Shown: one piece after another, positions 1 through 11,750 of the stretch
Layout of the letters: every line of letters starts with the position of its first letter
Position numbering within the stretch: position 1 is the stretch's first letter
DNA from: Vreelandella profundi
GTDB lineage: Bacteria > Pseudomonadota > Gammaproteobacteria > Pseudomonadales > Halomonadaceae
Direction: 5' to 3'
Assembly (NCBI RefSeq): GCF_019722725.1
Contig: NZ_CP077941.1
Coordinates: 2,852,001-2,916,000 of the forward strand
Length of the DNA: 64,000 nucleotides
The notes under the pieces: model-generated
Told to the model about the DNA's origin: nothing
The model's input: only the letters and a program-made list of their open reading frames with translations
Databases searched by the model: none
Program-made: the position numbers and the translations under genes

Positions 1-509
1 GCCATTGGCTCATCAAGAAAATAGACATCCGCCTTCTGAACCAGGGCGCGCGCGAGAAAAACCCGCTGCTGTTGGCCACCCGACAGCTGACTGATTTGGC
101 GATCCGCCAGCGCGCGCATCCCCACCATATCGAGCGCCTCAAGTGACTCTTGGCGCTCCTTGCGTCCAGGCCGCTTAAACCACCCCAGCCGGCCATATAG
201 GCCCATTGTCACCACATCGAGAGCGGTAGTCGGAAAATCCCAGTCGACGCTTGAACGCTGGGGCACATAGCCCACGCGCTTGCGTTGCGACTTATACGAT
301 TTCCCGTCTATAAAGGCTTCACCGGAAAGTGAAGGTACCAGGCCCAGTAGGCTCTTAATCAGCGTGCTTTTGCCAGCGCCGTTGGGCCCGACAATACCGG
401 CCATAACACCTGAGGGAATATCGATATTGATATCCCACAGCACGGGCTGGCTGTGATAGCTGACCGTCAAATCGTTAACACTTAACGCGATACGCTCATC
501 ACGCACCAT
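1..509 (-). CDS. Metal ABC transporter ATP-binding protein (MntB/ZnuC-type), 3' end off window
   Basis: This gene encodes the ATPase that powers import of manganese or zinc by a cluster 9 ABC transporter. The visible 169 codons start at an ATG preceded by GGAGAGCG. They contain a Walker A motif (GPNGAGKS) near residue 40, the signature LSGGQQQR, and a Walker B region ending YFLDEP close to the window edge. The C-terminal part lies outside the window. It begins 33 bp after the substrate-binding gene on the same strand, so the two form one operon, and the permease gene presumably follows off-window. The metal cannot be read from this subunit alone; manganese is inferred from the partner protein and the upstream MntR-like site. 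Confidence 0.9.
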   Translation of the reverse strand, partial: MVRDERIALSVNDLTVSYHSQPVLWDINIDIPSGVMAGIVGPNGAGKSTLIKSLLGLVPSLSGEAFIDGKSYKSQRKRVGYVPQRSSVDWDFPTTALDVVTMGLYGRLGWFKRPGRKERQESLEALDMVGMRALADRQISQLSGGQQQRVFLARALVQKADVYFLDEPM

Positions 510-542
510 AAACGCTCTCCGCGGCTAAACTGTTGCGTGCAT

Positions 543-1505
543 TCACTCGGCTATCTCCCAGCGCCCCGCCCATTCAGAAAGCGCGTCTGGCATAGGCGCT
601 AAGCTGCCTCCCAACGCCTCTACGATATGCCGAGTATTGGCGTAGATCATGCCGATATAAGTACCGTCTGCGCTATTGGCATCGCCCATTGCATCGGAAT
701 ACAGCTCGCCGCCGATAGCAACCTCATGCCCACGCTGGCGGGCTGCCTCAATGACCGCCTGAATGGTGCGGGGATTAATCGTGCTTTCTACAAAAATCGC
801 GGGAACTTCACGCTCAACCACCACATCGGTCATGCTACGAATATCAGCGATGCCGGTTTCAGTTTGAGTGCTAATCCCTTGAATGCCTTCGACCTCAATA
901 CCGTAGGCGCGTCCATAATAGCCAAAGGCATCATGGGCGGTTACTAAGATACGCCGACGCTCTGGAATACTTTCAATGCTTTCAGCCACCCACGCATGCA
1001 GCGCGTTCAGCTGCTCTTCGTATTTCGCGGCATTGGTTTCAATGGATGCCTGGCACTCAGGTCTTGCTGCCGTGAAAGCGTCGCTGATTGCAGGTATCGT
1101 TTGCGCCCAAAGCGAAACGTCCATCCATAAATGAGGGTCAATGCCATACACATCTTGAGACGTCATCAGCTCAGCAGGATCAATACCTGAAGGCCCTACC
1201 GCTAACGTCGGTTTATTGTGCGAAAAATTTTCCAGCACAGCGCCTAGCTGGCCTTCCAAAGAATAACCGGCATAGAGAATTTGCTCTGCCTGTCTCAGCA
1301 TGGCGACATCGCTGGCATTTGCTTGATACAGGTGCGGATCAACGCCAGGGCCCATCATCGCCTCTACTTCAACGCATTGGCCACCGATTTCCTGGGCGAC
1401 GTCGGCAATCATGCCAATCGTCGTCGCCACGTTTAATGGTGATTCATTGGCTGAAATTAAGGGTGCAAAGGACATCATCCCCAGTAAAGCCACTGCTCGC
1501 TTCAT
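543..1505 (-). CDS. Manganese/zinc ABC transporter substrate-binding protein (MntA/TroA-like)
   Basis: This is a periplasmic cluster A-I metal-binding protein of 320 residues with a signal peptide of about 19 residues. The four ligands of the TroA/PsaA/ZnuA fold are visible: His58 in GVDPHLYQ, His125 in DPHLWMD, His191 in TAHDAFG and Asp271 in LYSDAMG. The His/Asp-rich loop typical of high-affinity ZnuA is absent, which favours manganese (TroA/PsaA/MntA type), although zinc is not excluded. The ATPase gene follows 33 bp downstream. The upstream 22-bp MntR-like palindrome supports manganese regulation. The gene is intact and of normal family length. Confidence 0.9.
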   Translation of the reverse strand: MKRAVALLGMMSFAPLISANESPLNVATTIGMIADVAQEIGGQCVEVEAMMGPGVDPHLYQANASDVAMLRQAEQILYAGYSLEGQLGAVLENFSHNKPTLAVGPSGIDPAELMTSQDVYGIDPHLWMDVSLWAQTIPAISDAFTAARPECQASIETNAAKYEEQLNALHAWVAESIESIPERRRILVTAHDAFGYYGRAYGIEVEGIQGISTQTETGIADIRSMTDVVVEREVPAIFVESTINPRTIQAVIEAARQRGHEVAIGGELYSDAMGDANSADGTYIGMIYANTRHIVEALGGSLAPMPDALSEWAGRWEIAE

Positions 1506-1672
1506 CGCTCTCTTCCCCCAAGAATGTCAAAACCTGTTTTCAAAGCATGTCGCTTAAAACTTAGCTCTCTAAACCCATCTATAGGGGTATCGATGCTGAA
1601 ACCAGAACGTCGAGGCTAGTCGACAGCCTGCAACAAGATAAGCTTATGCAATTTATATTCACACATGGAAAC

Positions 1673-1694
1673 AAACATAGCAATGGCTAACTTT
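1673..1694 (-). promoter_or_regulatory. Candidate MntR box upstream of the metal ABC operon
   Basis: The sequence reads AAACATAGC, then four bases, then GCTAACTTT. The left arm matches the enterobacterial MntR half-site exactly as recalled, and the right arm matches 7 of 9 positions of GCTATGTTT. It lies 168 bp before the substrate-binding gene, so it implies a long leader or an unmapped promoter in between. The rest of the 1506-1829 gap shows an AT-rich stretch (1645-1665) that could hold promoter elements, and no other gene. Confidence 0.5.
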
Positions 1695-1829
1695 ACGATA
1701 AAACGATGCCCTTAAGAAAGCGAAACGTCTCTCTGTAAACGACCGACATATCGAGGTGAACTTATTAGCCAAGCTGGCCTCCAAAGCGTACTGTGCACTC
1801 AATGGTGCAAGTCAATGATGGAGGCTCTA

Positions 1830-2186
1830 ATGCCACAGATGAATCGCGACCAACGTAACGCTGCATGGCAAGCGGCTAATCAATGGCGCGCCCGTGCAGC
1901 GCAAACTCAGCCCACCGGTTTAGCAGGCAGTTTAAAGCTGCTTTTCACATGGCTGGCGTTTGGCGCGCTGATGATAGTCGGCGTGGTGCTTGGTCTGTTT
2001 TTCTTATTGATTGGCTGGGCAATGATGCCGTTTATGCGCCATAAGATGAAAAAGCGCATGGAGCAAATGCGCGCTGAACAAGCGCAAGACATCGGTGGCG
2101 GCTACGCTAATCCACATACGTCATCACAGCGCCCAGGCCATCAGGACGCGTTAGACGGTAGTTATGAAGTCAAAGATGATCGCTAG
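1830..2186 (+). CDS. Small single-span membrane protein of unknown function
   Basis: I do not recognise this 118-residue protein. It has a polar N-terminus rich in Asn, Arg and Ala, one strongly hydrophobic segment at about residues 36-67 long enough for one span or a tight hairpin, then a basic charged helix (HKMKKRMEQMRAEQ) and a flexible hydrophilic tail. The start at 1830 is preferred over an in-frame ATG at 1815, because GGAGG at 1820-1824 sits five bases before it. The gene stands alone, divergent from the metal transporter operon, and ends at a hairpin terminator shared with the convergent carrier gene. The basic juxtamembrane helix suggests a cytoplasmic tail, but no role can be assigned. 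Confidence 0.7.
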   Translation: MPQMNRDQRNAAWQAANQWRARAAQTQPTGLAGSLKLLFTWLAFGALMIVGVVLGLFFLLIGWAMMPFMRHKMKKRMEQMRAEQAQDIGGGYANPHTSSQRPGHQDALDGSYEVKDDR

Positions 2187-2237
2187 TTATTTTGTCACTT
2201 TAAGCGCCAGGCATTTCAGCGCAAGACATCGCTATTA

Positions 2238-2260
2238 GCCACCGTGCGTGGCGCTTTTTT
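2238..2260 (+). terminator. Intrinsic terminator after the small membrane protein
   Basis: A GCCAC/GTGGC stem with a five-base loop is followed by GC and six T residues. The T-run overlaps the stop codon of the convergent carrier gene by two bases. Confidence 0.65.
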
Positions 2261-3155
2261 ATGACACGGGTGCATATATCCAGGTAAATGCCGCGGCTAA
2301 CGTTAGCGGCATTACGACCAAACTCCCCAAATTACCAATCAGTACCAGCGAGGCTACCTTGTGCGGTGCCAGCTGGTATTGTTCTGCAACCAAGTAATTC
2401 AACACCGCAGGCGGCATTGCTGCGAACACTAGTAGCACGGCCATCTGCAGTGCATTCAGTGGCAGCAGCCACATTAACGGTAACGCAATCACTAATCCGG
2501 AAAGTGGACACAGCACGGCCCCTAGCATACCCGTGCGCCAATCGCTAAAGTCGATTTCCAGCAGCCGAACCCCTAATGCAAACAGCATAAGCGGAATACA
2601 TACTCCGCCCAGCATATGCATGGCCTCTAGCAGCCAGCTCGGCAGCGGGAAGTTACCAAGATTCACGGCTAAACCCGCCAAACTCGCCAATACAATCGGC
2701 ATGCGCAGTATTCGCCACAGCGACGTACGTGGATTGAGCATATAAATCCCTACCGAAAAATGCAGCAGCATTTCGACAATAAACACCACGACCGCCGCAG
2801 GCAGCGCCTCAGGGCCAAAGGCCAGCACTAGTAGCGGCACGCCCATATTGCCTGCATTGTTAAACATCATCGGGGGTAGGAAGATTTTGATGTCTAGCGA
2901 TAGCCATTTAGCCAGTGGCCACAGCACCAGCCCTGACCCCAGCACCACCGCAACCGCCGCCGTGGCGAGCCAAGCGTAATCGGCTAGCGGCGCTTGGCGG
3001 TCGGCCAGCACGGCAAACACTAGCAGGGGAACGAACAGCTCCATGTTCAGCGTATTGAGGCTACGAATATCCGGCGTGCGATAGCGCCCGTAAACAACGC
3101 CACAGCCGGCGATCAAAAATACCGGAAGCAGAGTGCCCAAAATATGCCCAATCAT
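2259..3155 (-). CDS. AEC-family (auxin efflux carrier-like) transporter
   Basis: This is a 298-residue inner-membrane protein with about ten hydrophobic segments in two halves, the layout of the AEC family (PF03547), which includes bacterial malate, malonate and other organic acid carriers. Visible family features are the N-terminal LPVFLIAGCGVVYGR segment, a PLLVFAVLAD loop and the FNNAGNMGVPLLVLAFG motif in the fourth segment. The C-terminal half repeats the pattern with PAVLNYLVAEQY. Length is normal for the family. The substrate cannot be read from sequence. It lies 67 bp downstream of glnE on the same strand but is probably not linked to it functionally. Confidence 0.85.
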   Translation of the reverse strand: MIGHILGTLLPVFLIAGCGVVYGRYRTPDIRSLNTLNMELFVPLLVFAVLADRQAPLADYAWLATAAVAVVLGSGLVLWPLAKWLSLDIKIFLPPMMFNNAGNMGVPLLVLAFGPEALPAAVVVFIVEMLLHFSVGIYMLNPRTSLWRILRMPIVLASLAGLAVNLGNFPLPSWLLEAMHMLGGVCIPLMLFALGVRLLEIDFSDWRTGMLGAVLCPLSGLVIALPLMWLLPLNALQMAVLLVFAAMPPAVLNYLVAEQYQLAPHKVASLVLIGNLGSLVVMPLTLAAAFTWIYAPVS

Positions 3156-3222
3156 GTGGCTCGCCCTGCCTTACGCCTTGGCATCATTTATTCTTCCAAA
3201 TTATGTTGATAGCGACGGTTGA

Positions 3223-6195
3223 TTAGAGATTGTCAGCCATGGACGGCTCAAGAAAACGCTGCCAAAGGGCCGTCACTATTTCACGCTGATGGCGAAATTC
3301 CTCACCATCGCTGAGCGCTTTTTCACCGGTCAGCGCCGCACGATGAGTAGCGCTACGGTAAGCAAGATAGGCTTCTCGAAGACGCTCCGCCTCATCGGAA
3401 GGTAAGTACCCACTCTCGGTCAGGCTCTCTAAAATCCGAATATTATCACTGTAGGTCAGCAGCGCAGGGGTTTGGTTAGCAAGCGCTAACACCGCGTACT
3501 GGCACAGAAACTCGATGTCGACCATCCCGCCCGCATCGTGCTTAACATTGAACGTATCGCTGGTGGCTTTACTGCCCAGATGATCGCGCATTTTTTGACG
3601 CATTTTGACAACTTCGTCTCGCAGCGCGGCGTTATCACGCTGACGAGATAAGATATCGCCCCGAAGCTTGCCAAATTTTTCGGCGAGTAAATCGCTTCCA
3701 GCCACGACCCGTGCGCGCACTAATGCCTGATGCTCCCAGGTCCAGGCATTTTGATGCTGGTAATCAGCAAAGGCTTTCAATGATGTGACCAATAGCCCTG
3801 AGTTGCCCGAGGGTCGCAGGCGCATATCAACCTCATAAAGACTGCCCGCTGGCGTTACGGCCGTCAGCAGGTGAATAATGCGCTGACCCAGGCGGGTAAA
3901 AAACATCGCCGTATCAATGGGCCTTGGGCCGTCAGTCGCGCCTTTGCCGTCGCTATCATGCAAAAACACCAGGTCTAAATCGGAGCTGTAGCCCAGCTCA
4001 ATGCCGCCCAGCTTGCCGTAGCCAATAATTAGAAACTCGGCTTCACTGGCATTGAGCCCCTCAGGCACGCCGTGCTTACGCGTAATGTGCTTCCACGCCA
4101 TCGCTAGCACCGCATCAAGAATCACCTCGGCAATAAAGGTTAAGTAATCACTCACTTTCATCAAATGCCGAGTACCGGCAATATCGGAGGCGGCAACGTG
4201 CAGCTTTTTGGCATGCTTAAAGACACGCAGCGCCTCTAGCTGCGCCTCTTCATCATCTTCGGGCAAGCGGTTCAGCGTTTGGCGCAGCTCGTCCGCCAGG
4301 CGCGCCTTATCGGCGGGCGTATATAGCGTCTCCGGGGTTAACAGCTCGTCGAGCAAAATGGGATAGCGCGACAGCTGTTCGGCGATCCAGGGGCTGGCGG
4401 CACACAGGTGCATAAGGTGCTCAAGCGCATGCGGGTTTTCGCGCAAGAGTGCAAGGTAAGCGGTACGCCGCAAGACGGCTTCAATCAGCGGCTGCACGCG
4501 TACCAGGGCCGTATCCGGCGCATCGTTACTCGCCACGGCATCTAATAACAGCGGCATTAATGCGTCCAGCCGCTCAAAGCCAATTCGCTGCATGCTTTGT
4601 ACTTGGCGCGAGTGATAAAGGCTCTGCAGCCGTCTCAGGGCTTTTTCTGGCTCATGAAAACCTGCCTCGGTCAGATGCGTAATGGCTTCGTCTGCCTCTA
4701 ACTCACCGCGCCACATTAGCCGCCACTGAGCCAAACCCAGCTGGCTGGCGTCATTGGCATCGTCAACATCGTCTTCAGGATCCGCGATCACCGCATCAAA
4801 GTGTTGGCGCACCCGTTCACGCACTTCATCAAGCTGCGCCATCAAGCCAGACCAATCTTCGTGGCCCATGGCAAAGGCCACTCGCTCACGATCGCTATCA
4901 TCGCTAGGCAAGGTTTGTGTCTGGCGATCTTCCAGCGCTTGAAGTGCGTGCTCAATATCGCGTAAAAAAGCGTAATCGGGCAGTAGCTCATCAACCACCG
5001 TTTGAGGCAGCAGGCCTAGCTCAGGCAGCCGGTTGAGCGCGGTTTTCAGCGACGTCACCTGCAGCTCCGTATCGCGGCCGCCGCGAATCAGCTGAAAGGC
5101 CTGCACCACGAACTCAACCTCGCGAATACCGCCGGGGCCAAGCTTAATGTTGCTCTGCATACCTTTGCGCTTTACTTCGCGGTTAATCATCGCCTTTAGC
5201 TCGCGCAGTGACTCAATCGCGCCGAAATCAAGGTAGCGGCGATACACAAAGGGGCGCAGGCCCGCTAGCAGTTCACGCCCTGCCTCTACATCGCCTGCCA
5301 CCGGGCGCGCCTTCAGCATCGCGTAGCGTTCCCACTCGCGGCCCTGATCTTGGTAGTAGCTGGAAAGCATCGCAAAGCTGCCTACTAGCGGGCCGCCATC
5401 GCCGAGTGGCCGCAGGCGCATATCAACGCGGAAGGCAAAACCATCCGCGGTCATAGCATCCAGCGCGGCAATCAGCTTTTGGCCCAGCTTAGTAAAATAT
5501 TCCTGATGCTCCAGCGGCTTGCGCCCGCCCTGGGTTTCGCCTTTTTCAGGGAAAGCAAAGATAAGGTCGATATCAGAGGAAAGGTTAAGCTCCCCGGCCC
5601 CCAGCTTGCCCATCCCCAAAATGACCAGCCGCTGGGGCGTTCCGTCTTTGCGTGGAGCGGGCGTGCCCCAGCGCGTGGCGTAAAACTGCTCAAGCCAGGT
5701 TAACGCAGCTTCAAGGCATAGTTCGGCAAGCTCAGACACCGCCGTGGCGGTATCCCACATGGTGTGGTTGGGCACTCGGTTAAGATCACGCCAGATAATG
5801 CCCAGCATGCGTTGACGGCGAAAACGGCGTATTACTCGCTGCATACCTTCTTCGTCATCGATCCGCTCAAGCGACTCGTTCAGCCAGTTTTCCAGCGCTT
5901 CGCGCCCTGGGTTTGCGTCTAGCTCGCCGGCGATATCAAGCTCAGTCAGCCAGTGCGGGTATCGGGCGAGGCTATCCACAAGGAACGTTGAGATCGACAG
6001 CACTCTGGACAAGGCCTCGCGGCGGGCCTCAGAAAGCCCCTGCCAGCTACTTGAGGGCAGCTCCTGCTGGGTCATCTCGGCGACATTATCAGCCTGGGCG
6101 AGCGCCTCAACCAAGCGCTGCCAAGCAGATTTGGCCACTGTTTGTAACGACGCTGGCAGCGTCGACAACGGTAAGAAATCGTTGTTCACTTGCAT
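3223..6195 (-). CDS. glnE: Bifunctional glutamine synthetase adenylyltransferase/adenylyl-removing enzyme
   Basis: GlnE adds AMP to glutamine synthetase when nitrogen is plentiful and removes it when nitrogen is scarce, under control of PII. The 990-residue protein has two nucleotidyltransferase domains, each with the GKLG...SSDxDL signature. The first, GMGKLGAGELNLSSDIDLIF at about residues 194-213, belongs to the N-terminal removase. The second, GYGKLGGIELGYSSDLDLVF at about residues 723-745, belongs to the C-terminal adenylylase. Both metal-binding Asp pairs are intact. The start is set at the ATG at 6195, because the upstream ATG at 6216 would place the GAGG ribosome-binding site inside the coding region. 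E. coli GlnE is slightly shorter (about 946 residues). Confidence 0.97.
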   Translation of the reverse strand: MQVNNDFLPLSTLPASLQTVAKSAWQRLVEALAQADNVAEMTQQELPSSSWQGLSEARREALSRVLSISTFLVDSLARYPHWLTELDIAGELDANPGREALENWLNESLERIDDEEGMQRVIRRFRRQRMLGIIWRDLNRVPNHTMWDTATAVSELAELCLEAALTWLEQFYATRWGTPAPRKDGTPQRLVILGMGKLGAGELNLSSDIDLIFAFPEKGETQGGRKPLEHQEYFTKLGQKLIAALDAMTADGFAFRVDMRLRPLGDGGPLVGSFAMLSSYYQDQGREWERYAMLKARPVAGDVEAGRELLAGLRPFVYRRYLDFGAIESLRELKAMINREVKRKGMQSNIKLGPGGIREVEFVVQAFQLIRGGRDTELQVTSLKTALNRLPELGLLPQTVVDELLPDYAFLRDIEHALQALEDRQTQTLPSDDSDRERVAFAMGHEDWSGLMAQLDEVRERVRQHFDAVIADPEDDVDDANDASQLGLAQWRLMWRGELEADEAITHLTEAGFHEPEKALRRLQSLYHSRQVQSMQRIGFERLDALMPLLLDAVASNDAPDTALVRVQPLIEAVLRRTAYLALLRENPHALEHLMHLCAASPWIAEQLSRYPILLDELLTPETLYTPADKARLADELRQTLNRLPEDDEEAQLEALRVFKHAKKLHVAASDIAGTRHLMKVSDYLTFIAEVILDAVLAMAWKHITRKHGVPEGLNASEAEFLIIGYGKLGGIELGYSSDLDLVFLHDSDGKGATDGPRPIDTAMFFTRLGQRIIHLLTAVTPAGSLYEVDMRLRPSGNSGLLVTSLKAFADYQHQNAWTWEHQALVRARVVAGSDLLAEKFGKLRGDILSRQRDNAALRDEVVKMRQKMRDHLGSKATSDTFNVKHDAGGMVDIEFLCQYAVLALANQTPALLTYSDNIRILESLTESGYLPSDEAERLREAYLAYRSATHRAALTGEKALSDGEEFRHQREIVTALWQRFLEPSMADNL

Positions 6196-6281
6196 AATCA
6201 CCTCGCTGCCAAGCACGTTTATCGGCGTTGAAAAAGTTCGTCTAGTTAGCTAGTTATTAAACTTGGCCTTCCAACCCCGAC

Positions 6282-6653
6282 TTAGCTATAGAATTTTTCC
6301 CAACCTAACAGCCCCCAGGTAAGTCCGGCCATAATCAGCGACAGCATAACCGCCGCAGAGCCAATGTCCTTAGCCCGCCCAGAAAGCTCGTGGTGCTCGG
6401 TGCCAATGCGATCGACCACGTTTTCAATCGCACTGTTGAGCAGCTCTACTATCAGCACCAAAAACAGGCTTCCCACTAGCAGCAACCAGCTAACGGGGCC
6501 TTCACCAATCCACCAGGCAAACGGCAGCATAACCGCCGTGATGCCCACTTCCTGACGAAAAGCCGATTCGTTTCTAAACGCGGCTTTAAGGCCTTTCCAT
6601 GAATAACGCGTGGAGTGAACCAAATGTGTTAAGCCGGTATGCCCTGGTTTCAT
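6282..6653 (-). CDS. dgkA: Diacylglycerol kinase (prokaryotic DgkA)
   Basis: DgkA is a small trimeric inner-membrane kinase that phosphorylates diacylglycerol to phosphatidate, recycling lipid left over from periplasmic glucan synthesis. The 123-residue protein has an amphipathic N-terminus, three predicted spans (about 39-56, 58-74 and 99-117) and the family signature NSAIENVVDRIG followed by ELSGRAKDIGSAAV, which carries the catalytic Glu and metal ligands. The sequence matches E. coli DgkA closely at this signature. It lies between glnE and dacB on the same strand with short gaps, so it may share a transcript with either. Confidence 0.97.
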   Translation of the reverse strand: MKPGHTGLTHLVHSTRYSWKGLKAAFRNESAFRQEVGITAVMLPFAWWIGEGPVSWLLLVGSLFLVLIVELLNSAIENVVDRIGTEHHELSGRAKDIGSAAVMLSLIMAGLTWGLLGWEKFYS

Positions 6654-6687
6654 ACACGTTGCCTCACCTTGTGAGCGTAAAGTTGAA

Positions 6688-8166
6688 TCAGTTCGCTAAA
6701 ATCATTGCATCTAGGTCAAGAGACAGCGGATCCAGCACCTCGGACCAGCTTAGATAAGGCGTACTGCCGTTACCGTTGACCAGAACACTAAACACTCCCC
6801 AGCGCCCTTGTGCCGTACGAAAGTAACCCGCAGCAGCGCGAACCGCGAACGGCTGGTTTAGCGTACCTGTTTTTAACATGACATTGTTTTGAAACGTCGC
6901 TGAACCACGCCGAATAAAACGCATCACCCCATTAGCCGGCGATTGAAACGCCGCGACAAAGCTTGGAAACAGAGCGCTCTGACGAAACATGTCCTCTAGC
7001 ATCACGTTCACACCCTGCGCAGACGTCCGATTTTCCGTCGTTAGCCCACTGCCGCTGTATAGCGTTAACGGCCCGTGCCCAGGCAGACCCTGAGCGTATG
7101 CTGCGACCGCTTGGCCCGCTTGGCGCAGCTGCGCTTGTGGCGTCTCGACTAGATCCAGCGCCAGCACATCAGCCATATAATTATTGGAGTAATTCATGAT
7201 GCGCAGCAGTATTTCTTGCAGCGGCTGACCGTCAATCGCCGCCAATCGCTGGGCCGTGCTGGGCGGCTGGGTGGAGCTAACCCGCCACGGTTCACGCACT
7301 TGAATACCCGCCTGATTAAGCATACTCAGCAATACTTGTGCGGTTTTTTCAGCCGCATCGCCCGCACCACGATAGATATCCTGGGCGCTGGCATTGGTTG
7401 AAATCTGCCCGGTGAGACGCATGACATCGCCGCGTTCATCCGTCACCCTTTCAGCACTTATCTCTGTGCCGCTGTTCGCCGGGCGAGTCGTCACCTGATT
7501 ATCAATGGTGATCAGCGGTGCCTGGCTGTCGCATAGGCCAACGCGTGCAGGTTCACCGGCAACGGCGGCAGGGGCAACATTAACGCACCAGGTGCCGAAA
7601 TCAACGCCTGCCGAAGAAAGCGGTGCGCTATAGGCGTTAGTGACCTGGGTCAGGGCATTGCAGCGGTCAGTGGTAATGCAATCGACAGGCCCAAAGCGCC
7701 ACTGGCTAACCACCAATGCACCGTCAACGTCGCGAACCCCCGCTAAGTGCAAACGTTGCACCAAGCGCCATAAATTTTCAGTGGTCAGGCCCGGATCTCC
7801 CCCACCCTCAAATACTAAATCACCGCGCAGCACACCATTATCCACCCGGCCAGAACTCACTAATTGACTAGTAAAGCGATGCTGGGGGCCAAAACGATTC
7901 AGCGCCGCCGCGGCCAGATACGTCTTGGTCACCGACGCCGGCGACATCTGACGTTCAGGGTTCAAGCTGCCTAGCAGCGCATTGACGTTTGAATCAGCGT
8001 CTAGCAGGCGCGCTTCAGCGCTGATCGAAAAGCCTTTATCTGCTAATTGCCCTAAGCGATTAAAGTCGGCAAGCAGCGGGGAACTGGCCAGCAGTGCCGC
8101 GGTGGTGATGCTAACAACAGAAATACCACGCTGCAGACGCGCAGCTAGGTTAAAAAAATGCGTCAT
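6688..8166 (-). CDS. dacB: D-alanyl-D-alanine carboxypeptidase/endopeptidase (PBP4, DacB family)
   Basis: DacB is a class C penicillin-binding protein of the periplasm (peptidase family S13) that trims stem peptides and cleaves peptidoglycan cross-links. The 492-residue protein has a signal peptide ending around residue 33. The three active-site motifs are present: SVTK at residues 78-81 with nucleophile Ser78, SNN near residue 324, and KTG near residue 430. A large insertion between the first two motifs matches the extra domains II and III of PBP4. The start codon overlaps the stop of the upstream methyltransferase gene by ATGA, so translation is probably coupled. Confidence 0.95.
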   Translation of the reverse strand: MTHFFNLAARLQRGISVVSITTAALLASSPLLADFNRLGQLADKGFSISAEARLLDADSNVNALLGSLNPERQMSPASVTKTYLAAAALNRFGPQHRFTSQLVSSGRVDNGVLRGDLVFEGGGDPGLTTENLWRLVQRLHLAGVRDVDGALVVSQWRFGPVDCITTDRCNALTQVTNAYSAPLSSAGVDFGTWCVNVAPAAVAGEPARVGLCDSQAPLITIDNQVTTRPANSGTEISAERVTDERGDVMRLTGQISTNASAQDIYRGAGDAAEKTAQVLLSMLNQAGIQVREPWRVSSTQPPSTAQRLAAIDGQPLQEILLRIMNYSNNYMADVLALDLVETPQAQLRQAGQAVAAYAQGLPGHGPLTLYSGSGLTTENRTSAQGVNVMLEDMFRQSALFPSFVAAFQSPANGVMRFIRRGSATFQNNVMLKTGTLNQPFAVRAAAGYFRTAQGRWGVFSVLVNGNGSTPYLSWSEVLDPLSLDLDAMILAN

Positions 8167-8828
8167 GTTCGCTCCAAATCAACGCGTAAACGCCACAGCG
8201 CCTGGCCGCTTTGCGCATACTTAGCTTCAAACGGGGTTAAATAATCAACGGTGGGGGAAATTTCGGCAACGCTCGACTGCCTACCGGTCACCTGAGCAAC
8301 CGCTAAAGCAAACTCTTCAACGTATATTGGCCAGTTAGAGCGCAACTCAAGGCATCCCCCAAGGGCCAACAGTGTGGGTAAAATAGGATGACCATGCCAG
8401 CGCATTTTAAGGTGGCCAGACTTAGGGTAAGGATTAGGGTAAAGCAGATAGTGCCGCTCGGGTGCCCAGCCAGCCTGGTGGGCAAGGCGCCAGAAATCGA
8501 CAAGGTCTGCTCGCACCAGCAGAGCGTTCGCAGGCAGATCGCCGTGATCACGCCCTAACCGACTTTCACTACGATCAACGCCTATCACCGCTCGGGTTGG
8601 GAACTGGAGTGCCAGTTGACGTGTCGATAGTCCTACACCGCAGCCCGAATCAAGTATCAGCGGCGCTTGGCGGGCCTGAAACCACTCGGCCGCCTGCGCA
8701 AAACTGTGCTTGGTATGCTCGGCAATCGGCTTGCGCAGCGGGTACGCTAACGCTCGGCTGACTTGGCGCGCCAGGTCGTGATGAGGGCCAGGTTGATTAG
8801 AGGTCACTGATCGAGAATTATGCTGCAT
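8163..8828 (-). CDS. Divergent TrmB-like SAM-dependent methyltransferase
   Basis: This is a 221-residue class I methyltransferase of the tRNA (guanine-N7) TrmB family fold. Motif I is LILDSGCGVGLST (residues 57-69), with the acidic motif II residue in VIGVDRS. The TrmB block YPNPYPKSGHLKMR (130-143) and a C-terminal TPFEAKY (198-204) are recognisable. Several positions differ from canonical TrmB: Asn132 and Asn165 replace acidic residues of PDPW and TDW, and Met142 replaces an Arg. His139, Thr198 and Glu201 are kept. It may modify another RNA or be a weak m7G46 enzyme. It overlaps dacB by ATGA on the same strand. Fold assignment is firm; substrate is not. Confidence 0.75.
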   Translation of the reverse strand: MQHNSRSVTSNQPGPHHDLARQVSRALAYPLRKPIAEHTKHSFAQAAEWFQARQAPLILDSGCGVGLSTRQLALQFPTRAVIGVDRSESRLGRDHGDLPANALLVRADLVDFWRLAHQAGWAPERHYLLYPNPYPKSGHLKMRWHGHPILPTLLALGGCLELRSNWPIYVEEFALAVAQVTGRQSSVAEISPTVDYLTPFEAKYAQSGQALWRLRVDLERT

Positions 8829-9010
8829 GCCATCTCTCGGCTGAAAAGCCGTGATTCTATCAGTCTAGAACGCTTGCGGCATGACGCCATTGCGCGCCCG
8901 GTGCTATCATCACGCCTTAATTGCATATGAAGCGCATGACTCTGGTCATTATACGGTCCGAGTATTGCCAAAAACCGTTATTACCACCATCGCACCACGA
9001 GGAACCCGGC

Positions 9011-11412
<2,402 letters not shown>

Positions 11413-11448
11413 CCAACGCCATTGTTGAGTAAAACACTCAGGTATTGA

Positions 11449-11733
<285 letters not shown>

Positions 11734-11750
11734 GCGGCTCAGCCCTTAAC

